Shown: one piece after another, positions 1 to 4,762 of the stretch
How positions within the stretch are numbered: the stretch's first letter is position 1
Layout: each line of letters starts with the position of its first letter
From: JBDSTZ01 sp039927975
Lineage (GTDB): Bacteria; Pseudomonadota; Gammaproteobacteria; Burkholderiales; Burkholderiaceae_D
DNA length: 6,645 nt
Reading direction: 5' to 3'
Assembly: GCA_039927975.1 (NCBI GenBank)
Contig: JBDSTZ010000279.1
Span: 1-6,645, forward strand
Position numbers and translations under genes: made by a program
Notes under the pieces: generated by a model
What the model was told of the DNA's origin: nothing
What the model saw: the letters and a program-made list of their open reading frames with translations, nothing else
Database searches by the model: none

Positions 1-849
1 GGCGCCGGCGCGGGTGTCGAAGCCGTACTGGGCCTTGATCGAGACCACGTTGTCGAGCACGGTCTGCGGCGTTGCCGCGGCGCCCGACAGGTTGGTCGCG
101 CGCAGCTTGAGCAAGCCGTCGTCGACCGACCAGGTGTGAAACGGCAGGCTGCCGGCCGGGCCCAGGTTGAACATGCGCGCCACCCCGCCCTTGAAGGTCG
201 CGCCCAGGTTGGCGCGGTTGAAACGGTAATCGGTGCCGACCTGGAAGTCGATGGTTTGCGAGGCCGGCGGCGCGCCCAGGTCGCTCGGGTCGGAGGTGAT
301 CTGCGCCAGCGCGCAATCGGTGCCGGGCTGCTCGGGCGCCACCACCACCACGTCGCCCTGGCGAAAGCCGTAGGGCACGCGGTCGACCACCAGCGGCGTG
401 CCGGCCGCGTAGTCGGTATTGATGCGCAAGGTGCCGGTGCCGCTGAGCGAGGTGCCGGCGAACAGCGAAATCCGGTCGGCGCCGTCGCCGTCGGCGGCCG
501 AGGCGGCGCCCTGCTCGATCACCGCCGCGCCCAGCGGGGTGACGTTGGCGAGGCCGCGCGGCACGCTCGGCAAGGCGTAACCGAGCGTGTCGCTGAACTG
601 GGTGCTGCAGCCGATCACCAGCGGATCGTTCAAGCCGTAACCGGCCTGCTCGGCGTCGGCGCGGATCGAGAACATCGCCACCATGCCGTTCTGCATCGAG
701 TCGCTGCCGCCCAGCGCGGCCTGGCGGCCCTGCTCGCCGCCCACCACCAGGCGGGTGGCGAACATCAGGGCCAGCAGGCCGACCACCACGCTGACGAGCA
801 GTTCGATCAGGGAAAAGCCGCCCGCGCGGCGTTGCGAAAGAGGCTTCAT
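1..849 (-). CDS. pilW: Type IV pilus minor pilin PilW (3' end beyond left edge)
   Basis: Minor pilin assembled in the inner membrane into the type IV pilus initiation/tip complex. The reading frame is open from the ATG at 849 down to position 1, giving 283 visible codons without a stop. The N-terminus reads MKPLSQRRAGG^FSLIELLVS: prepilin peptidase would cut after Gly11, leaving Phe at +1 and Glu16 at +5. A hydrophobic helix follows (VVVGLLALMFATRLVV). The next stretch, ending DAEQAGYGLNDPLVIGC, resembles the usual PilW 'R.DL.QAGY.GC' segment. The start is set by an ATGA overlap with the pilV stop (846-849). No Shine-Dalgarno sequence is visible, so translation is probably coupled to pilV. 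The last visible residues (VVSIKAQYGFDTRAGA) also fit the PilW C-terminal region, so perhaps only a modest part is missing. Family assignment is firm; the exact role is inferred from the family. Confidence 0.88.
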   Translation of the reverse strand, partial: MKPLSQRRAGGFSLIELLVSVVVGLLALMFATRLVVGGEQGRQAALGGSDSMQNGMVAMFSIRADAEQAGYGLNDPLVIGCSTQFSDTLGYALPSVPRGLANVTPLGAAVIEQGAASAADGDGADRISLFAGTSLSGTGTLRINTDYAAGTPLVVDRVPYGFRQGDVVVVAPEQPGTDCALAQITSDPSDLGAPPASQTIDFQVGTDYRFNRANLGATFKGGVARMFNLGPAGSLPFHTWSVDDGLLKLRATNLSGAAATPQTVLDNVVSIKAQYGFDTRAGA

Positions 850-1298
850 GGCGAGATGTAGGAAGTGACTCTGTGGGTGTTGGTCGCGGCGCCGCTCTTG
901 CGGGTCCAGGCGATCGCGATGTCGACCTTGCTGCGTTCGGTGCCGGTGGTCTTGGCGACGGTGATGTCGATCACGGCGCCGGGAATGCTGGCGCGGGTGG
1001 CGTTGTACCAGCCCGTCAGCACGGCGTTGGGGGTGCCGGTGTGCGCGTAGGCATAGCTGTCCAGGTGGCTCACATCGGTCGACATGATGCCCAGCAGGCT
1101 TTCGGCGGCCAGGGTCGCCTCGGCCCGCATGCTCGACTCGGACAGCGCCGAATAGGCGCGCGCCTGCATGCCGACGGTGCCCAGCAGGCCGATGGCCAGG
1201 ATGACGATCGCCAGCATGGCTTCGAGCAAGGCGACACCGCGCTGGGCGCGGCGGCGGCGCGAAGGCGAAAGCGAAAGCGAAAGCGGGAGGGTTTTCAT
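846..1298 (-). CDS. pilV: Type IV pilus modification/minor pilin PilV
   Basis: Predicted 150-residue minor pilin. The leader is 21 residues, Arg-rich just before the cleavage site (RRRRAQRG^VALLEAMLA); Glu26 is at +5. Val replaces the usual Phe/Met at +1, which is tolerated in this family. The hydrophobic helix IVILAIGLLGTVGMQARA is a typical PilV signature ('ILAIGLLG..G.QA.A'). The protein has no cysteine. Start choice: ATG 1298 lies 2 nt past the fimT stop (TAG 1301-1303). An in-frame ATG at 1310 would add MPLA and overlap fimT by 10 nt. Neither has a clear Shine-Dalgarno sequence, so coupling to fimT is likely and the start is uncertain by four codons. A longer frame running back to 1661 is discarded because it only reads across fimT in another frame. 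Oddity: leader codons 6-11 are a run of CTT TCG repeats giving Leu-Ser-Leu-Ser-Leu-Ser. Confidence 0.87.
   Translation of the reverse strand: MKTLPLSLSLSPSRRRRAQRGVALLEAMLAIVILAIGLLGTVGMQARAYSALSESSMRAEATLAAESLLGIMSTDVSHLDSYAYAHTGTPNAVLTGWYNATRASIPGAVIDITVAKTTGTERSKVDIAIAWTRKSGAATNTHRVTSYISP
1259..1288 (-). repeat. Hexanucleotide tandem repeat in the pilV leader
   Basis: On the plus strand the unit GCGAAA occurs in tandem: one diverged copy (GCGAAG), three exact copies, then a decayed unit (GCGGGA). On the coding strand it reads CTTTCG, codons for Leu-Ser, inside the n-region of the PilV signal peptide. The period is six, so gain or loss of a unit keeps the reading frame and only lengthens or shortens the leader. 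Confidence 0.75.
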
Positions 1299-1300
1299 GG

Positions 1301-1939
1301 CTAGGGGCATTTTCGCGAATCGTGGTCGGGCGCGTCCGGCGCGCACTTGATGGCCATCCCGGCCAGCGTCACCGCGACGGCCGAGTTTGGAAAGGCGCCG
1401 GCCGTGGCAGGGCTCAAGGTAATCCGTTGCAGGCGTCCGGCAAACGCCGGGTTGACCCAGCCGAGCGGGGTGTAATAGACGTCGCTGGCGCCGAGCGGCG
1501 CGATGGTGTGGGTCAGCTGGCCGCTGCCGGGCAGGCCGTCGGCGCGCCGCAGCACCGATTTGTAGCCGTTTGCGCCCTCGGGGTCGCCGCCGGCGATCGC
1601 GTCGACCGTCGACCAGGACGCGCCGGCGTCGGTGCAGGCCATCTCCGGGGTGGCGAAGCAAATGTCGACTTGCCAGTCGAGGCGGCCATTGGCGTTCTCG
1701 GTCAGGCGGATCCGGCTGTCGCTGTTGTGGCGCAGCGCCTGGGCGCGCGCCAGGCGGAAGCCTTCGGCATAGAACTCGCTGGTGGCCACCGCCTTGGTCG
1801 CTTGCGACCAGCGCGACATGGCCGGCACGCCAAAGGCGAGCAGGAAGCCGAAGATGCCGACCGTGACCATCAGCTCGACCAGGGTGAAGCCGGCGGCGCG
1901 GTGCGCGCGGTGGCCGGCGCCGTCGATCATTGGGTGCAT
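1301..1939 (-). CDS. GspH/FimT-type minor pilin (FimT/FimU)
   Basis: Pseudopilin-like minor pilin of 212 residues. The leader is 17 residues, ending HRAHRAAG^FTLVELMVTVG, with Glu22 at +5. A hydrophobic N-terminal helix runs to about residue 41 (FGVPAM). The segment SEFYAEGFRLARAQALRHN (54-72) is the hallmark of the GspH/FimT family, whose usual form is 'L..AR.EAI.R'. A beta-rich C-terminal region follows, with four cysteines (94, 102, 199, 211) that could form two disulfides in the periplasm. Start: ATG 1939 has AAGGA (1946-1950) six nt upstream. The alternative ATG 1930, three codons in, makes an exact ATGA overlap with the upstream stop but sits too far from that ribosome site. The gene overlaps the upstream pilin by 13 nt and ends 2 nt before pilV. 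Sequence alone does not tell me whether FimT or FimU is the better name. Confidence 0.87.
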   Translation of the reverse strand: MHPMIDGAGHRAHRAAGFTLVELMVTVGIFGFLLAFGVPAMSRWSQATKAVATSEFYAEGFRLARAQALRHNSDSRIRLTENANGRLDWQVDICFATPEMACTDAGASWSTVDAIAGGDPEGANGYKSVLRRADGLPGSGQLTHTIAPLGASDVYYTPLGWVNPAFAGRLQRITLSPATAGAFPNSAVAVTLAGMAIKCAPDAPDHDSRKCP

Positions 1940-2340
1940 GAGCCGTCCTTGCGGTCGACCCAGCAGGTCGACTGGGTGGTCCAGCCGGTCGGCGCGGTCA
2001 AGGTGGCGCGCGCGCCGCTCTGGTCGATGGTGTAGGAGAAATTGGCGGCGGCGGCCCGCCCGGTCGCCTTGATGGTGTAGGCGGTGGCGGTGCCGGTGGT
2101 GAGCGTATAGGTGAAATTGGTGGTGGCCGGCAGATCGGCGAAGCCCTCGAAGGTGCGATTGTTGGCCCAGAACTGTTCAAGCGCCGGCTGGAACGAGGCC
2201 AGCGAGGTGAACGCCTCGGTCAGCTTGGCGCGCTGCACGTACGCCGAGTAGCTCGGGATGGCGACCGCCATCAGGATGCCGACGATCGCCACCGTGACCA
2301 TGATTTCAATCAGGGTAAAGCCGCGTGCCAGTCGTTTCAT
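1927..2340 (-). CDS. pilE: Type IV pilin-like protein PilE
   Basis: Pilin of 137 residues and first gene of the minor-pilin operon. The leader is only seven residues (MKRLARG^FTLIEIMVTVAI), with Glu12 at +5. The classic hydrophobic helix is followed by IPSYSAYVQRAKLTEAF, matching the alpha-1 region of betaproteobacterial and pseudomonad PilE-type pilins. FWANNRTF (57-64) fits the common 'YY..N..YP' position. Near the C-terminus Cys126 and Cys135 flank an eight-residue loop (STCWVDRKDGSCTQ), the short disulfide-bounded D-region typical of PilE-type minor pilins. The start is supported by GGAG six nt upstream. It could be a minor pilin or a ComP/PilA-like subunit; its position beside fimT-pilV-pilW favours the minor pilin PilE. 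In Pseudomonas pilE comes last in the cluster, whereas here it leads. Confidence 0.85.
   Translation of the reverse strand: MKRLARGFTLIEIMVTVAIVGILMAVAIPSYSAYVQRAKLTEAFTSLASFQPALEQFWANNRTFEGFADLPATTNFTYTLTTGTATAYTIKATGRAAAANFSYTIDQSGARATLTAPTGWTTQSTCWVDRKDGSCTQ
1946..1950 (-). promoter_or_regulatory. Ribosome binding site AAGGA of the fimT-like gene
   Basis: Minus-strand AAGGA, six nt before ATG 1939 and inside the last codons of the upstream pilin. It favours ATG 1939 over ATG 1930 as the start. Confidence 0.6.
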
Positions 2341-2346
2341 CAGTTG

Positions 2347-2350
2347 CTCC
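2347..2350 (-). promoter_or_regulatory. Ribosome binding site GGAG of pilE
   Basis: Minus-strand GGAG followed by CAACTG and then ATG at 2340. Spacing is six nt, close to ideal. It lies eight nt downstream of the palindrome at 2359-2376, so a hairpin there would stand right beside the ribosome site. Confidence 0.65.
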
Positions 2351-2358
2351 GTCAGTGA

Positions 2359-2376
2359 GACGGCAAGATTGCCGTC
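2359..2376. repeat. Perfect 18-bp palindrome in the pilE leader region
   Basis: GACGGCAA-GA-TTGCCGTC on the plus strand: two perfect 8-bp arms around two bases. On the coding (minus) strand it is preceded by six T and followed after nine bases by the pilE ribosome site. The T run is on the wrong side for an intrinsic terminator of the leftward transcript, and the plus strand carries A6 after it, so it is not a terminator either way. It could be a 5'-UTR hairpin or a dimeric operator. Confidence 0.8.
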
Positions 2377-2399
2377 AAAAAATGTTGCCCATGTAAAAC

Positions 2400-2408
2400 A
2401 TCTTACCA
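2400..2408 (-). promoter_or_regulatory. Possible extended -10 promoter of the pilin operon
   Basis: Minus-strand TGGTAAGAT has the TGn extension directly before TAAGAT (4 of 6 to the sigma-70 -10 consensus). No -35 is recognisable 16-18 bp upstream, as is usual for extended -10 or activator-dependent promoters. Transcription would start near 2393 and give a leader of about 50 nt that includes the palindrome. I found no good sigma-54 GG-N10-GC match here, unlike the RpoN promoters known for some pilin genes. Tentative. Confidence 0.3.
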
Positions 2409-2437
2409 GACAAAGCTTTCATTTCACTGAGGAAATA

Positions 2438-2455
2438 CTGACAAACCCCTGACAA
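2438..2455. promoter_or_regulatory. Twin CTGACAA direct repeats, candidate response-regulator site
   Basis: Two exact copies of CTGACAA (2438-2444 and 2449-2455) are spaced 11 bp start to start, and a 6-of-7 copy, CAGACAA, lies at 2407-2413. Direct half-sites one helical turn apart are the usual binding layout of OmpR-family regulators. The pair would sit about 45-62 bp upstream of the start implied by the possible -10 at 2400. Binding is inference. Confidence 0.35.
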
Positions 2456-2494
2456 GCGCCCAAAACCCTTGTGCGAAACGGGGTGATCGGACCG

Positions 2495-3829
2495 TCACGC
2501 CGGAAAGCGCACCGTGAAGCGCGCGCCGCTGCCGCCGGCGCCCGTCTCGATGCCGACTTGGGCGGCGTGGACGGCGGCGATATCGCGCACGATCGCCAGC
2601 CCGAGGCCGCTGCCGGTGGTGTGCTGGTCGAGCCGCACGAAACGCGCAAACACCGCCTCGCGCATGGCCGGCGCAATACCCGGGCCGGAATCCTCGACCT
2701 CGAGCACGCCGTGCAGGCCGTCGCGCCGGCAGCGTACGGTGACCGCGCCGCCGGGCGGCGTGTAGCGCAACGCGTTGTCGACCAGGTTGTCGATCAGGTC
2801 GCGCAGCAGGAAGGGCTGGCCGCCGATCACGGTCGGCGCCAGCTCGAAGCCGAGGTCGATGCGGCGGCGCCGCGCGTGCTCGACGAAACCCTGGATCGCT
2901 TGCTGGACCAGCGCGGCCAGGTCGAGCTGTTCCAGGCGGGTCGTTTCGAACCGGCTCGGCTCGGCCCGCGCCAGCGCCAGCAGCTGGTTGGTCTGGCGGA
3001 TCATGCGGTTGTTCGATTGCAGCATCAGGTCGAGCGAACGCACGCTGTCGGGGTCGCCCGCGTGGCGCGCCGCCAGCCATTCAAGCTGCAGGCCGAGGCC
3101 GGCCAGCGGGGTGCGCAACTGGTGGGCGACATCGGCCAGGAAGTCGTGCTGGGCCTGGGCGCCGGCGTGCACCTTGTCGAGCAAGCCGTTGAAGGCGCGC
3201 GCCACCGGCGCCAGCTCGAGCGGCAGCGCGCCATCGTCGATCGGCGCCAGCTCGCCGGCCGCGCGCGCGTGCAGGTTGGCGCGCAGGCGGTCGAGCGGCG
3301 CCAGGCCGCTGGTGACGGAAAACCAGATCATGCCGGCCAACGCGAAGGTGAACAGGGCTTCGAGCGGCAGCAAGGCGCCGACGATGGCCGCGCGCATCTG
3401 CGCGCGCTGGCGCAGGGTGCGCGCGACGCCGACCTTGACCGCCACGCCGCCGACCACCAGCGCGCGCGCCAGCGCCCGCACCGGCTCGCCGCGCAGCACG
3501 CGGTCGTAGGCGGGGCCGGGGCGCAGGACATCGAAATCGGCGTCGCCGGCGATCAGGCTGCCGTCGGCGCGCCGCACGGCGAAATAAATCGCGTCGGTCT
3601 GGTCGGCGCGCAGCACCTGTTCGGCCTGGCGCGGCAGGTCGATCGCCAGCGCCCCGCCGTCGTTTTCCACGCGCGCCGACAGCGCCGCCACGGCGTCGCC
3701 CAGGCGCTGGTCGAAGGCCAGCTGGGCCGGCGCCCAGGCCAGGGTGTAGGCCAGCGCGGCGCCGGCCAGGTTGACCAGCAGGATGGGCCCGATCAGCCAC
3801 TTGAGCAGGCGCAGGCGGATGCTGCTCAC
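2495..3829 (-). CDS. Sensor histidine kinase, TctE family
   Basis: Membrane histidine kinase of 444 residues, presumed to phosphorylate the response regulator encoded just upstream. First transmembrane helix about 11-32; periplasmic sensor region about 33-147 of the 2CSK_N (TctE-like) kind, including DAIYFAVRRADGSLIAGD and YDRVLRGEPVRALA; second transmembrane helix about 148-172; a HAMP-like linker; a HisKA domain with phospho-acceptor His236 in VAHQLRTPLAG; then an HATPase_c domain with N box DNLVDNALRY (347-356), G1 box DSGPGI (380-385), F box FARFVRLD and G2 box GSGLGLAI (406-413). All catalytic motifs are intact. It starts with GTG at 3829, seven nt after the regulator stop, and GAGGG overlapping that stop serves as ribosome site. 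TctE-type kinases often sense carboxylates, but no tricarboxylate transporter is in view, so the ligand is unknown. QseC is a less likely relative. Confidence 0.92.
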   Translation of the reverse strand: MSSIRLRLLKWLIGPILLVNLAGAALAYTLAWAPAQLAFDQRLGDAVAALSARVENDGGALAIDLPRQAEQVLRADQTDAIYFAVRRADGSLIAGDADFDVLRPGPAYDRVLRGEPVRALARALVVGGVAVKVGVARTLRQRAQMRAAIVGALLPLEALFTFALAGMIWFSVTSGLAPLDRLRANLHARAAGELAPIDDGALPLELAPVARAFNGLLDKVHAGAQAQHDFLADVAHQLRTPLAGLGLQLEWLAARHAGDPDSVRSLDLMLQSNNRMIRQTNQLLALARAEPSRFETTRLEQLDLAALVQQAIQGFVEHARRRRIDLGFELAPTVIGGQPFLLRDLIDNLVDNALRYTPPGGAVTVRCRRDGLHGVLEVEDSGPGIAPAMREAVFARFVRLDQHTTGSGLGLAIVRDIAAVHAAQVGIETGAGGSGARFTVRFPA

Positions 3830-3833
3830 GGCG

Positions 3834-3838
3834 CCCTC
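3834..3838 (-). promoter_or_regulatory. Ribosome binding site of the kinase, overlapping the regulator stop
   Basis: Minus-strand GAGGG overlaps the TGA stop of the response regulator (3837-3839) and lies four nt before the GTG start at 3829. It supports the GTG start and translational coupling of the pair. Confidence 0.6.
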
Positions 3839-4502
3839 ACGGTTCGAGTTCGAGCATGTAGCCGAAGCCGCGAATGGTGCGCACCGCCACGCCGGCGTCG
3901 GCGATTTTCAGGCGCAGGCGCGAAATGTAGACTTCCACCGCGTTGGGCGTCAGCTCGTCGCCCCAGGGCTGGATGGCGTCGATGATCTGCTGCTTGGAAA
4001 CCACCCGCTCGCGCTGCAGCAGCAGGTATTCGAGCACGGTCCATTCGCGCACCGACAGCTCGATCACGCGCTCGCCCACGCGCGCGCGGCGCGCGGCGGT
4101 GTCGAGCGTGAGGCGGCCGGCCGTCAGCACGCTGGCCGGTGGCGCGTTGCGCCGCGCCAGCGCCTTGATGCGCGCGACCAGCTCGGCGGTGGCGAAGGGT
4201 TTGACGAGGTAGTCGTCGGCCCCGGTTTCGAGCCCGCGCACGCGATCCTCGATGGCGTCGCGCGCCGTCAGCAGCAGCACCGGCAGGGTGCTGGCGCGTG
4301 CGCGCAGGCGCCGCACCACCTCGAAACCGTCGATGCCGGGCAGGCCGATGTCGAGCACCAGCACGTCGTAGCTGCCGCCCTGCAGCAGCTGGTCGGCCAG
4401 GTTGCCATGGCCCGACACCTCGACCTGCATGCCGTGGCTTTGCAGGATGCGCGAGAGGCCATCGGCCAGGACAACGTCGTCTTCCACCAGTAAAACATGC
4501 AT
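3837..4502 (-). CDS. OmpR/PhoB-family response regulator (TctD-like)
   Basis: Two-component DNA-binding regulator of 221 residues, first gene of a two-gene operon with the TctE-type kinase. Receiver domain 1-118: acidic pair Asp8/Asp9 (LLVEDD), phospho-acceptor Asp51 (VLVLDIGLPGIDGFE), Thr79 and Lys101 (DDYLVKPF). Winged-helix DNA-binding domain about 125-217, ending in the usual NAVEVYISRLRLKI and IRTIRGFGY-type signature (here VRTIRGFGYML). Start: ATG 4502 is chosen because it begins directly at the conserved first strand MHVLLVEDD, has a weak GGA 10 nt upstream, and fits the promoter at 4535-4564. A GTG at 4517 would add five residues but leave almost no leader. Targets are unknown. The pilin operon downstream and the shared divergent region with the Crp-like gene are the nearest candidates. 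PmrA/QseB are related alternatives. Confidence 0.92.
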   Translation of the reverse strand: MHVLLVEDDVVLADGLSRILQSHGMQVEVSGHGNLADQLLQGGSYDVLVLDIGLPGIDGFEVVRRLRARASTLPVLLLTARDAIEDRVRGLETGADDYLVKPFATAELVARIKALARRNAPPASVLTAGRLTLDTAARRARVGERVIELSVREWTVLEYLLLQRERVVSKQQIIDAIQPWGDELTPNAVEVYISRLRLKIADAGVAVRTIRGFGYMLELEP

Positions 4503-4534
4503 GCTGGGCGATTCCACGGGGACAGGGAGTGCCC

Positions 4535-4564
4535 ATTATGCGGCATTTCGGTGCTCCAGCCCAA
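4535..4564 (-). promoter_or_regulatory. Probable sigma-70 promoter of the regulator/kinase operon
   Basis: Minus strand: -10 CATAAT (plus positions 4535-4540, 5 of 6 to consensus) and -35 TTGGGC (4559-4564, keeps the TTG core) with an 18-bp spacer. The predicted start near 4528 gives a 26-nt leader before ATG 4502. The -10 is good and the -35 poor, consistent with a regulated promoter. Confidence 0.45.
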
Positions 4565-4637
4565 CAAAAACCGGGCTTTTTCCGCCATTCTCCCAGTAGG
4601 ACTAGGCTTACAAGGCGCCATGCTGCGAGCCTACATA

Positions 4638-4729
4638 GGGGCGACTGCTAATCTTATGTTCGGCAACGGACTATAGATTTAATGTACACACATCGCGACG
4701 CAGCAATTCATAAGAAAGCAAGTCGCCCC
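4638..4729. repeat. Long imperfect inverted repeat upstream of the Crp-like gene
   Basis: Two 21-nt arms, 4638-4658 and 4709-4729, are complementary at 19 positions, with one single-base bulge and a small two-by-one internal loop. The outer 9 bp (GGGGCGACT / AGTCGCCCC), an inner GCT / AGC block and the inner 7 bp (TCTTATG / CATAAGA) are perfect. The 50-nt loop (4659-4708) is AT-richer and holds TATAGATTTAAT, which resembles a -10 region without a convincing -35. No poly-T follows, so it is not a simple terminator. It lies between divergent genes, 34 bp before the ATG at 4763. Confidence 0.7.
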
Positions 4730-4749
4730 GTGATGTCCCAGCGCTCAAT

Positions 4750-4754
4750 AAGGA
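4750..4754 (+). promoter_or_regulatory. Ribosome binding site AAGGA of the Crp-like gene
   Basis: AAGGA followed by eight A-rich bases and ATG 4763. It decides the start: the in-frame upstream ATGs at 4682 and 4733 have no ribosome site, and the added residues would fall in the inverted-repeat region. Confidence 0.75.
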
Positions 4755-4762
4755 AACAAAAA

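Noticed and set aside
136..861. 241-codon plus-strand open frame across pilW
   Set aside because: It is antisense to pilW, whose frame has a clear prepilin signal and PilW motifs. The product is Ala/Gly/Arg/His-rich with no recognisable features.
846..1661. Long 271-codon form of PilV
   Set aside because: The extra N-terminal part only reads through fimT in another frame. The prepilin leader needs a start at 1298 or 1310.
2452..2475. Possible terminator after the kinase gene (ACAAG...CTTGT)
   Set aside because: A five-bp arm with a large loop and no T-tract is not a credible intrinsic terminator. Read-through into the pilin operon cannot be excluded.
2341..2494. Sigma-54 promoter for the pilin operon
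   Set aside because: I searched for GG-N10-GC around TTGC-like sequence. The closest case (GGCAATCTTGC within the palindrome) has the wrong spacing.
2471..3985. 504-codon plus-strand open frame opposite the TctE-type kinase
   Set aside because: It is antisense to a kinase with every catalytic motif intact. The predicted product is a low-complexity Ala/Arg/Gln/His-rich chain with no recognisable fold, as expected from the complement of a GC-rich gene.
4496..4503. CATGCATG palindrome at the response regulator start codon
   Set aside because: It is explained by the codons for Met-His plus the preceding base, and there is no sign of an operator beyond that.
4558..4581. Terminator-like AGCCC...GGGCT followed by five T on the plus strand
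   Set aside because: The stem is only five bp with a ten-base loop, and no gene upstream on the plus strand would need it. Part of the sequence fits better as the -35 region of the divergent operon.
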